Shown one piece after another: positions 1 through 7,051 of a DNA stretch of 15,844 bases. How positions within the stretch are numbered: the stretch's first letter is position 1; each line of letters starts with the position of its first letter. A model generated the notes under the pieces. It searched no databases, was not told the origin of the DNA, and was given only the letters and a program-made list of their open reading frames with translations. Position numbers and translations under genes: made by a program. This stretch comes from Hyphomicrobiaceae bacterium (lineage in GTDB: Bacteria > Pseudomonadota > Alphaproteobacteria > Rhizobiales > Hyphomicrobiaceae). The stretch lies in contig JABSQE010000073.1 of NCBI GenBank assembly GCA_013214245.1, forward strand, positions 1 through 15,844. Direction: 5' to 3'.

Positions 1-1244
1 AACACGATGAAGATGCAATTCTTAGTGCAGATCATGTTATTGATGTGGGCCCAGGTGCTGGCATTCATGGTGGACAAATTACCGCGCAAGGTACACCCAA
101 AGAAATATTGGCTTCTAGTGATAGTCTTACAGGGCAATATTTGACTGGATCGCGCAACATCGCTGTTCCCAAAGTTCACCGTACCCCCGATCCTAAACGC
201 CAAATTACTATTTACGGAGCGTGTGGTAATAACCTCAAAGGCATAAATGCTTCAATACCGCTTGGCCTATTCACATGTGTTACTGGTGTATCTGGATCTG
301 GAAAGTCCACTCTAGTGAAAGACACAATATATAAAGCAGTCGCGCAACGCTTAAATAATGCTCGTGAAACTCCCAGTCTTTTCGAGAGTATAAATGGAAT
401 TGAACATCTTGACAAAGTCATTGATATTGATCAGTCACCTATAGGACGGACCCCACGTTCTAATCCTGCAACATATACCGGTGCGTTCACTCCTATTCGT
501 GAGTGGTTCGCTAATTTACCCGAATCAAAGACGCGAGGATATCTTCCGGGTCGCTTTTCATTCAACATAAAGGGTGGCCGTTGCGAAACTTGTCATGGAG
601 ATGGTGTTATCAAAATAGAAATGCACTTTCTCCCAGATGTATATGTTACTTGTGATCATTGTCGAGGTGCGCGTTATAATCGTGAAACCTTAGAAATAAA
701 ATTTCGCAACAAATCCATTGCTGATATCCTCAATATGACGGTAGAAGATGCTTGCTTATTCTTCAAAGCCATTCCGGCTATCTCCGATAAAATGGAGACT
801 TTACGACGAGTCGGTCTCGGTTATATTAAAGTTGGGCAGCAGGCAACCACACTCTCTGGCGGCGAAGCGCAACGTGTCAAATTAGCAAAAGAATTATCTC
901 GACGTGCAACTGGCCGCACACTTTATATTTTAGATGAGCCAACCACTGGTCTTCATTTTCATGATATTGCTAAACTCTTAGAGGTTCTTCACGAACTTGT
1001 AGACGCCGGAAACTCAGTTGTTGTAATAGAACACAACCTTGAAGTCATAAAGACAGCAGATTGGATTATTGACATTGGCCCAGAAGGTGGCGATGGTGGT
1101 GGTAATATTATCGCAGAAGGTCAGCCAGAAGATATTGCAACAGCCAAAGAGAGTTTTACTGGTAAGTTTCTGCACCAAATTCTTCAACGTCATAAACATA
1201 ACTTCGCGGAAAGATCTAAAAAGCCTCCACCAAACGTAGTTTAG
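1..1244 (+). CDS. uvrA: UvrABC system protein A, C-terminal part (5' end outside window)
   Basis: UvrA is the ATP-dependent damage-recognition subunit of nucleotide excision repair; it dimerises, scans DNA and loads UvrB. The reading frame is already open at the left edge (first whole codon at base 3) with the typical end of the first ATPase domain, HDEDAILSADHVID followed by GPGAGIHGG, so the GTG at 45 is internal and not a start. Roughly 410 residues are present, against about 940 for the usual protein. The second ATPase half is complete: Walker A GVSGSGKST (285-311), a zinc module CETC...CDHC (582-662) with all four cysteines, the ABC signature LSGGE (852-866) and Walker B LYILDEPTTGLH (from 921). 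No frameshift or missing catalytic residue is seen. The gene ends with a polar tail and TAG. It stands alone; the next gene on this strand is 420 bp away. The identification is secure. Confidence 0.97.
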   Translation, partial: HDEDAILSADHVIDVGPGAGIHGGQITAQGTPKEILASSDSLTGQYLTGSRNIAVPKVHRTPDPKRQITIYGACGNNLKGINASIPLGLFTCVTGVSGSGKSTLVKDTIYKAVAQRLNNARETPSLFESINGIEHLDKVIDIDQSPIGRTPRSNPATYTGAFTPIREWFANLPESKTRGYLPGRFSFNIKGGRCETCHGDGVIKIEMHFLPDVYVTCDHCRGARYNRETLEIKFRNKSIADILNMTVEDACLFFKAIPAISDKMETLRRVGLGYIKVGQQATTLSGGEAQRVKLAKELSRRATGRTLYILDEPTTGLHFHDIAKLLEVLHELVDAGNSVVVIEHNLEVIKTADWIIDIGPEGGDGGGNIIAEGQPEDIATAKESFTGKFLHQILQRHKHNFAERSKKPPPNVV

Positions 1245-1664
1245 GGTAGATACAGACAAAGTTGACTTCGTCTGAAGGTAAGGAAGATAAAACAACAGAA
1301 CGCTGGGTTATTATTTTTGTTATCACTGCCAGCAAGCTATTTAGGAGATATTATTTTACATAAACACCTTTTACAATAGGATTTACTCCTTAAACATGGC
1401 ATGCGATTTTTTTTATGTAGCTGTCGACCACCTCCCAAATTAGGAATAGACCGTGTAAAGACTGAGTAGCTTCATGTTAACGTAAAATGTTGACATAATC
1501 CTATCAAAATTCATCCCTTCCTTAATAATGATTAATTCAAGCAACATTTAGATGCCTTAATTTATTTTTACGTAAATAAAAGATTGCTGATTGCACTAAT
1601 ACAACTCAAAATTACTATTCTTAGAGCTCTTCCTTTTTTAGAGCGCAGCAATTATGGAGATAAT
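1245..1664. other. Gap between uvrA and bluB
   Basis: AT-rich, with no coding frame I can support. It holds an imperfect 22-bp palindrome just after uvrA (1253-1274; arms CAGAC/GTCTG and AAGT/ACTT with one mismatch), which lacks a following T-run and so is a poor terminator. A perfect TTGACA lies at 1490-1495, but no acceptable -10 hexamer follows at 16-18 bp. I looked for a cobalamin riboswitch ahead of bluB and do not see its B12 box or conserved core. Confidence 0.6.
1656..1660 (+). promoter_or_regulatory. Ribosome binding site that sets the bluB start
   Basis: GGAGA ends 4 bases before the ATG at 1665. No comparable site precedes the in-frame TTG at 1584, so the 1665 start is preferred and the 27 residues upstream are treated as untranslated. 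Confidence 0.6.
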
Positions 1665-2432
1665 ATGTCTAAGGGACCAAAAAGACGTAAATACCCCACA
1701 GATATAATCATCGATACCGTAGAGCTTATGTCATCATCTGATCAAACTAAAGAAAAACTTGAATCTAATATGAAAAATGAGATTATACATCTAGCTAGCC
1801 AACAAGACTCTAAAAAAGATTTTATTAGACAGTTCCATGAATTACTTCGACTACGACGCGATGTACGTCGTTTTAAGTCAAGACAAGTTCCTGAAAATTT
1901 AATCCAGGAAATCATCTCAGCAATAGAATTAGCACCTTCTGTTGGACTATCGGAGCCGACAAGATTAATCCGAATACAAACAAAAGAAATCAAATATGAT
2001 ATCATAACCAACTTCGAAATGGAAAATTCTAGAGCATTAGCAGGATATACAGGCAGTAAAGCTCAAAAATATGCTGATTTAAAGTTATCTGGGCTTAAAG
2101 AAGCTCCAGTGCAATTTGCTGTATACTGTGATGTTGAAACTGAACAAGGTTTTGGCTTAGGTGCACGCACAATTCCTGAGACTAAAGCCTATTCGACCGC
2201 TTGTGCCGTTATGTTAATGTGGCTCTCGGCTTCAGCACGAAACCTCGGAATGGGATGGGTGTCAATTTTCAATGTTGAGGAAATGAATCAGCTTCTACAG
2301 GTTGATCCCGCTTGGAAATTTATGGGATGCCTTTGCATAGGCTGGCCAGAAGAACAGCATTTAGATCCAGAACTACAAAGATATGGTTGGCAAGAGCGGC
2401 GTCCAGGAGGAGCAATTGTTATTACTAAATGA
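1665..2432 (+). CDS. bluB: 5,6-dimethylbenzimidazole synthase BluB
   Basis: BluB is an oxygen-dependent flavin destructase of the nitroreductase fold. It cleaves reduced FMN to 5,6-dimethylbenzimidazole, the lower ligand of vitamin B12. Family hallmarks are clear: LLRLRRDVRRF, ELAPSVGLSEPTRLIRI, ENSRALAGYTG, LKLSGLKEAPVQFAVYCD, TIPETKAYSTACAVMLMWL, GMGWVSIF and CLCIGWPEE. Numbering from ATG 1665 (255 aa), the Asp of RRDVR is residue 66 and the Ser of GWVSI is residue 200. These align with Asp32 and Ser167 of Sinorhizobium BluB, which are needed for flavin breakdown, with nearly the same spacing (134 against 135). The N-terminus is about 34 residues longer than in that homologue, basic then acidic, and I do not recognise it; downstream Mets (1728, 1770) would shorten it but lack a good ribosome site. 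No other B12 gene is nearby, so it may serve lower-ligand synthesis for a pathway encoded elsewhere. Confidence 0.93.
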   Translation: MSKGPKRRKYPTDIIIDTVELMSSSDQTKEKLESNMKNEIIHLASQQDSKKDFIRQFHELLRLRRDVRRFKSRQVPENLIQEIISAIELAPSVGLSEPTRLIRIQTKEIKYDIITNFEMENSRALAGYTGSKAQKYADLKLSGLKEAPVQFAVYCDVETEQGFGLGARTIPETKAYSTACAVMLMWLSASARNLGMGWVSIFNVEEMNQLLQVDPAWKFMGCLCIGWPEEQHLDPELQRYGWQERRPGGAIVITK

Positions 2433-2631
2433 AATCCAAGTAAAGATCGTGTATAAACCCATACCTACAATAACTATTAGCTACATTAGTGCCAAGTAAT
2501 ACTTTATGTATATATCGTGATACAAAGTGTAACTGCTAACAGCTATTTGTAGAAAATATAATTAATCTAAGGATTGACCTTAGTGTACTGTTCATCTAAA
2601 CTTCATTTTGTACATTATTGGTCTTCAAAAT

Positions 2632-2662
2632 TTGATATATACTGATATATAAGAAATATTAT
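2632..2662 (+). promoter_or_regulatory. Possible promoter of tRNA-Val
   Basis: TTGATA (2632-2637) and TATTAT (2657-2662) lie just upstream of the tRNA, with the -10 box 11 bases from its first base. The 19-bp spacer is longer than ideal. An alternative pair, TTGACC (2574-2579) and TAAACT (2597-2602), has a 17-bp spacer but would give a leader of roughly 65-70 bases. The AT-rich background makes chance matches common. Confidence 0.25.
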
Positions 2663-2673
2663 AGCATATATTA

Positions 2674-2748
2674 GGGCGGTTAGCTCAGTGGTAGAGCACT
2701 ACGTTGACATCGTAGGGGTCGGCAGTTCGAACCTGTCACTGCCCACCA
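2674..2748 (+). tRNA. tRNA-Val (anticodon GAC), CCA encoded
   Basis: It folds as a full cloverleaf. The acceptor stem GGGCGGT/ACTGCCC (2674-2680 with 2738-2744) has one G-U pair. The D stem is GCTC/GAGC (2683-2686, 2694-2697). The anticodon stem CTACG/CGTAG (2699-2703, 2711-2715) carries the loop TTGACAT with anticodon GAC at 2706-2708. The T arm GGCAG/CTGTC carries TTCGAAC (2726-2732). The discriminator is A and the CCA end is encoded at 2746-2748. It decodes GUC and GUU valine codons. No second tRNA is next to it. Confidence 0.97.
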
Positions 2749-2980
2749 AACTTTCTGAATTTAATAACAAGTAAAATCCATTTTTTCAGTCGAGCAGTCT
2801 TGTGTCATTTAAGCTATATTTTAGATGGCTTGTATACATAAAAGAATTTTTGAACCTGCTGCGTTTTTACTTTCTGTACCATAACCACATGAATATCAGT
2901 GGATTAATATTACAGATGTAGGTTCTTTTCATTATTGTAACTTAGATGTATCTCTAGAATGCTAGTTCTGCCATATTAAA

Positions 2981-4510
2981 CTACCTAAGCTTCGTCAAAA
3001 AGCTTTCTGCAGACTTCAGATATGCTTTCTTTGAATCATCTGCCATGCGCCTCCAAGTTGCATACGAGTTTCTGAGCCTTGGGTTTGTTCTCAGCTTTTT
3101 CTCATTACTAGCTAGGAAATTCCAATATAGATAGTTAAAAGGACACGCCTTAGCACCAATTTTTTGGCTAACATCATATTTGCAGGAAGAGCAGTAGTTG
3201 GACATTTTATTAATGTAACTACCGCTAGCTGCATAAGGCTTAGAAGCAAACAAGCCACCATCAGCAAATAGACTCATACCAATAACGTTAGGAAGTTCAA
3301 CCCACTCATAAGCATCAGCATAAACTGCTAGATACCACTCATGCACTTCTTGAGTTGAAATACCTGATAACAAAGCAAAGTTACCTGTCACCATTAAGCG
3401 CTGAATGTGGTGCGCGTAAGCCTCTTCTTTTGTCTGGTTTATAGCTTCTCTAAGGCAGCACATGCTTGTATTACCAGTCCAGTAAAACTCTGGTAATGGA
3501 CGTTCAGTCGCAAGAAAATTCTGATCCCTATATTCCGGCATTTTGAGCCAGTATATACCGCGCACGAATTCACGCCAACCGATGATCTGACGTATGAATC
3601 CCTCTACAGCATTGATAGGTGCGCACCCAATATCATAGGCATGAGCGGCACGCTGGCATAATTCAAGCGGCTCAAGCAGGCCACAATTCATGTAGTGAGA
3701 TAGCACCGAGTGATAAAGAAAGCTTTCGCCTTTAAGCATAGCATCTTGATAATCACCAAAATAAGGCAAACACTTAGTTATAAAATGTTCTAGAGCTCGT
3801 TCCGCATCACGCTTGGTCACTGCAAAATAAAATGGGTTCAGATCACCAAAGTGATCTGAAAACCGTCTAGCAACTAAATTCAATACATTCTTTGTAACAG
3901 TATCAGGCTCAAAACGCAGCAGCTTAGGGAGTATCAAACCATTTCCAAAAGACTTACGATTTTGATTATCAAAATTCCATCTACCTGCTATAGGTTGTTT
4001 CCCATCCATCAGCAGACCAGTTTTTTTACGCATCTCTCGGTAAAAATATTCCATTCGAAGTTGCTTGCGCCCTAATGCCCAAGTTTTGAATTCATCATGC
4101 GAGACAAGAAAGCGCGTGTCAGATACAATTTTAATAGGACAACGGAGATTTTTTACCCAGCTCCGCATTTTAAATAACAACCGCCATTCACCAGGTTCCG
4201 TTACAATTACACCTGAAGGTTGATATCTTTCTATTGCACGTTCTAGCTCACCGGTGAGGCTACCGGTGTTATGTAAATCATCCAAAGGTACGTAGTGAAC
4301 ACGCCAACCACTCTCAATAAGTTGGTTAGAAAAATGACGCATAGCCGAAAATATGAAGGCAATTTTCTTCTTATGGTACCGAACATGGGTGACCTCTTCA
4401 CTGACTTCAGCCATGAAAATCACATCGCAGCATTTATCAGCATAGCTTAACGCCGAAATACCTACAGAAAGCTGATCACCTAGTATAATGATAAGACGAC
4501 AACTATTCAT
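2981..4510 (-). CDS. phrB: Fe-S cluster photolyase of the prokaryotic (6-4) type (PhrB/DPRP family)
   Basis: A photolyase-related protein of 509 aa, near the 507 aa of Agrobacterium PhrB, the light-driven enzyme that repairs (6-4) photoproducts using FAD, a lumazine antenna and a [4Fe-4S] cluster. Residues 1-130 form the N-terminal Rossmann part (IIILGDQLS near 7-15). The C-terminal half is the FAD domain with FIRQIIGWREFVRGIYW (305-321). The cluster cysteines fall at 352, 440, 443 and 456, exactly two residues shifted from the PhrB ligands as I recall them (350, 438, 441, 454). The active-site His pair is 367/368 (AHHIQ), and the electron-transfer aromatics match at Trp344, Trp392 and Tyr393. 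The start is ATG at 4510, with AAGGA about 12 bases upstream. It is a single gene, divergent from the Nudix gene. No lumazine synthase or other repair gene is adjacent. All key residues are intact, so the enzyme looks functional. The family is certain; (6-4) specificity is inferred from the Fe-S subgroup. Confidence 0.93.
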   Translation of the reverse strand: MNSCRLIIILGDQLSVGISALSYADKCCDVIFMAEVSEEVTHVRYHKKKIAFIFSAMRHFSNQLIESGWRVHYVPLDDLHNTGSLTGELERAIERYQPSGVIVTEPGEWRLLFKMRSWVKNLRCPIKIVSDTRFLVSHDEFKTWALGRKQLRMEYFYREMRKKTGLLMDGKQPIAGRWNFDNQNRKSFGNGLILPKLLRFEPDTVTKNVLNLVARRFSDHFGDLNPFYFAVTKRDAERALEHFITKCLPYFGDYQDAMLKGESFLYHSVLSHYMNCGLLEPLELCQRAAHAYDIGCAPINAVEGFIRQIIGWREFVRGIYWLKMPEYRDQNFLATERPLPEFYWTGNTSMCCLREAINQTKEEAYAHHIQRLMVTGNFALLSGISTQEVHEWYLAVYADAYEWVELPNVIGMSLFADGGLFASKPYAASGSYINKMSNYCSSCKYDVSQKIGAKACPFNYLYWNFLASNEKKLRTNPRLRNSYATWRRMADDSKKAYLKSAESFLTKLR

Positions 4511-4986
4511 AAAAGTGTTATTTCCTTTTCTGACAAATTAATATAAGATCCATAATGTAACATTTACTTAATTAGAAACTAATATTTAATATGAAATCAG
4601 TAATTGAACATTTTGCTTTAATTTAGTTTGGCCTAATAGTAATTTCGAAAATCGTCTACGGTTAGGATTATACCTTTTGTCAAAAAATCCTAATTACTAT
4701 ACCCTAATCTAACTCAAATGTTGTGCACGCGCCCTTCTCATACGCAATTGTTCTGTAGCTCACTTTTATGCCAACATCATGTAGTTCTGTAACAAAGCTC
4801 CGTAACGGCATTGCCAAATATTTCAGTGTTAATATAGAAAAATGAATCATCTGTCCATATCTCCAGCTCAGACTTCAAAACTACTAACCCGTGTAATATC
4901 AACTAGTTTTCAAATTTATAACGCTACTTGATCTGTAAATTATGTCTTCTCTCGTACAATGTCTTGAGGAGCTTTATTAGCCAGTC
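4511..4986. other. Divergent intergenic region between photolyase and Nudix genes
   Basis: 476 bp of AT-rich DNA with no supportable gene. It must hold the promoters of both divergent genes, but I cannot single out clear -35/-10 pairs. Its main visible structure is the inverted-repeat cluster at 4636-4700, listed separately. Confidence 0.5.
4636..4700. repeat. Nested inverted repeats between divergent genes
   Basis: An outer pair ATAGTAATT (4636-4644) / AATTACTAT (4692-4700) encloses TTAGGATT (4662-4669) / AATCCTAA (4686-4693). The innermost spacer also contains TTTTG T CAAAA (4675-4685). The outer and inner right arms overlap by two bases, so at most six inner pairs can coexist with the nine outer ones. 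It could be an operator region or a hairpin in a leader; being AT-rich, partial chance origin is possible. Confidence 0.4.
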
Positions 4987-5517
4987 ATGACAAAAAAAAA
5001 CAAAAATTTTATAATTACCCGACCAGACGAAGACTCGCATGATCGCGAGGTATGCAATTCATGTGGCTATATCAACTACAAAAACCCAAAGATTATTGTG
5101 GGGTCAGTTGTGTTTTATGCTGATCACATTATGATGTGTCGACGCTCTATAGAGCCCAGTAGAGGACTTTGGACTTTACCGGCGGGATACCTCGAATTAG
5201 GCGAAACGCTAGCGGAAGGAGCACAACGCGAAGCTCAGGAGGAAGCTTGTGCTACCATCACTATAAACAGTCTACTTGCTCTATATAGTTTAGCACATTT
5301 ATCACAAGTACAAATTATTTATTTAGCCACATTGCTTGAAGATAACTATGCCCCGGGCCCTGAAAGCATAGAAGTTAAGCTTTTCTCGTGTGATATGCTA
5401 CCCTGGCAAAAACTGGCTTTTCCTTCTGTTTCTTGGGCTTTAAAACATGCACTTATAGCTAAAAAACAAGGGTTAACAGTACCTTTCACGTCAGCACCCG
5501 ATCTCCCCCTCAAATAG
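4987..5517 (+). CDS. Nudix hydrolase with a partial N-terminal zinc ribbon
   Basis: A Nudix enzyme (176 aa) that would hydrolyse a nucleoside diphosphate linked to another moiety; the exact substrate cannot be told, though this subgroup is often annotated as acting on NADH, ADP-ribose or FAD. The Nudix box is Gly67-x5-Glu73-x7-Arg81-Glu82-x2-Glu85-Glu86 (GYLELGE...REAQEEACA), with the metal-binding glutamates present. Ahead of it, VCNSCGYINYKNPKIIVGS (22-40) is the second half of the zinc ribbon seen in the Nudix_N_2 group, but the first CxxC pair expected near the N-terminus is absent: residues 1-20 have no cysteine, and an in-frame TAG at 4978 blocks any upstream extension. The ribbon therefore probably no longer binds zinc. 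GAGGAG at 4966-4971 lies 15 bases before the ATG, a long spacing. The C-terminal part has an ordinary Nudix layout. No operon partner is seen. Confidence 0.85.
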   Translation: MTKKNKNFIITRPDEDSHDREVCNSCGYINYKNPKIIVGSVVFYADHIMMCRRSIEPSRGLWTLPAGYLELGETLAEGAQREAQEEACATITINSLLALYSLAHLSQVQIIYLATLLEDNYAPGPESIEVKLFSCDMLPWQKLAFPSVSWALKHALIAKKQGLTVPFTSAPDLPLK

Positions 5518-5521
5518 TATT

Positions 5522-5538
5522 TGATTGCAAAGCGATCA
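5522..5538 (+). terminator. Weak hairpin after the Nudix gene
   Basis: A seven-base stem (one G-T pair) with an AAA loop sits directly after the stop codon. A T-rich patch comes only about 15 bases later, so termination here is doubtful. Confidence 0.25.
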
Positions 5539-6069
5539 CTATGTCTCTGAACTTTTTCTTACTCTAGTGCTCAGTTAGTTTTACTACTAATAACGCGTAT
5601 ATTAATCGGTGCGAGTTCTAAGCACTCAGATAGGCTATGAAGTAGATAAGGTCTGTGCACAGAAGAGCTCTGTTAAAGCGCACCAGCAAAAATCCTTTGA
5701 TTTGCCAGAGGTAGACAATCGAAATAATAGGTAGGTTTAAATTTTACATACAGCCACATTACGTGTGTCTACAATAATAGGTTATAAAGTAGAGAAGTTA
5801 CTGTTTTGTGACCTATAATGTGTTAAAATTACAAAATTTATATAATCGTCTCTAATTTTGTATGTTGTAAAACTCGAACAAAAAGGTATTAAAAGTCCCT
5901 ATGAAGAGGTCTGTATATTATTGCATAACAATAGAATGTTTTCACAACTTGTAAAGAAAACGTAATAAAAATGCTGATATGAAAATAACAAAAAAAGATG
6001 GCATTAATATGTAGGGTAGTTTTACATCCCTGAACTAGTGTGGAGGTTTTAGTGTTTTTTCAAGCTTTG

Positions 6070-6139
6070 CAGCTCTTATTTCAGTTTGGTGTGCATAGGT
6101 AAGATTCTATGGTACCAAGCCCACAGCTTAAAAGAGCTG
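6070..6139. repeat. Nested inverted repeat with alternative pairing; possible structured RNA
   Basis: Three nested arms are visible: CAGCTCTT (6070-6077) with AAGAGCTG (6132-6139); GTTTGGT (6084-6090) with ACCAAGC (6114-6120), one G-U pair; and CATAG (6094-6098) with CTATG (6107-6111) around an 8-base loop. A competing hairpin, CAGCT (6124-6128) with AGCTG (6135-6139), would use the same right arm as the outermost stem. The arms are richer in G and C than the surrounding DNA. It has no identified family. Confidence 0.4.
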
Positions 6140-7051
6140 AGTATTGCTCGATTGTAGTCAAGTCATGATTACATTTTACTCAAGAAAATACGGCATTTAG
6201 CATGGATACCTCGCCGTGTATTACGTGCAAGGTTTTTTTCTAGGTTAACGATACATAACCACAATTCATAAGCCTTTACAGTGCTACGTGCACGATCCTA
6301 CAAAATACGAGATTAAAATGCATACTGACCAAACACACGCTAATTGAGCTCAGCAAGTACATTATTATGTGTTCTAGAAGCACAACGAAAGCCCGAATTA
6401 CACCCTGCTAATAGTTCTATAAACGAAAAATATACTACGTACTGATAGCTAAGCAGAAAGTAAACTGTTATTGATACATGTGCAGGCAATTAATTAGAGG
6501 AGAAAAACTCTTTTTTATTAGGCGCATGAGATTAAACTCCTAATATTAAGCATAATATACAAAAAAATCTGCTTGCTCTGGAACAGCTATTTTTGTTCTG
6601 TAGTTGTATTTATTAGACAGTATTCAAACCATCAAAAAAATCTTCTGCTAGTAATTTTAATATGAATAATTAAGCCCTAAAACAGACATCAACATTTTAT
6701 CTAACTATTAATTGACGAACAAACCTAAATTATTGCCCATAAGAGCATCGTGCGCAATGCTTAGAACATATTTCAAAAATATGTAAAGCTTTATTTCCTT
6801 ATAAAATCTTACACGTCTCTAATTTTAATTCGCAATATTAACTGCCCCTAAATTATATTATAATAAAAAGCAATGTTGCATTTATGCAAATGATAAACTT
6901 TTATTTTCAATTAATATTATATAACGAAATGCTAAAAACCTACAATGTTTATTATTCAGATAAGAGTAAATTAAAACCCACTTGAACGTCAAGCTTATAT
7001 CTACCAGCTACATAAATTACATCTTAGGATAGGAAACTAAAGTAATAATAA

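Larger units (their letters stand above)
5518..7051. other. 1.5-kb stretch without genes
   Basis: No gene can be supported on either strand. Short open stretches exist (for example about 42 codons on the minus strand near 6170-6300), but they are no longer than chance predicts at this base composition and match no family I know. A weak hairpin TGATTGC AAA GCGATCA (5522-5538) follows the Nudix stop by four bases, without an immediate T-run. The notable structure is the nested inverted repeat at 6070-6139. The stretch is probably eroded former coding sequence. Confidence 0.6.

Noticed and set aside
45..1244. GTG at 45 as the start of a separate 399-aa protein
   Set aside because: The frame continues upstream to the window edge with conserved UvrA sequence, so it is an internal Val codon.
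1490..1495. Perfect TTGACA as a bluB promoter
   Set aside because: No -10-like hexamer at an acceptable distance; it would also give a long leader of uncertain meaning.
1245..1664. Cobalamin riboswitch upstream of bluB
   Set aside because: Neither the B12 box nor the conserved core elements are present.
5248..5253. Cys in place of the usual Gly in the Nudix box (EEACA) as a defect
   Set aside because: As I recall, zinc-ribbon Nudix proteins commonly lack this Gly; the metal-binding glutamates are intact.
6170..6300. Minus-strand open stretch of about 42 codons ending ...RRGIHAKCRIFLSKM
   Set aside because: Length is within chance expectation, there is no start or ribosome site, and I recognise no family.
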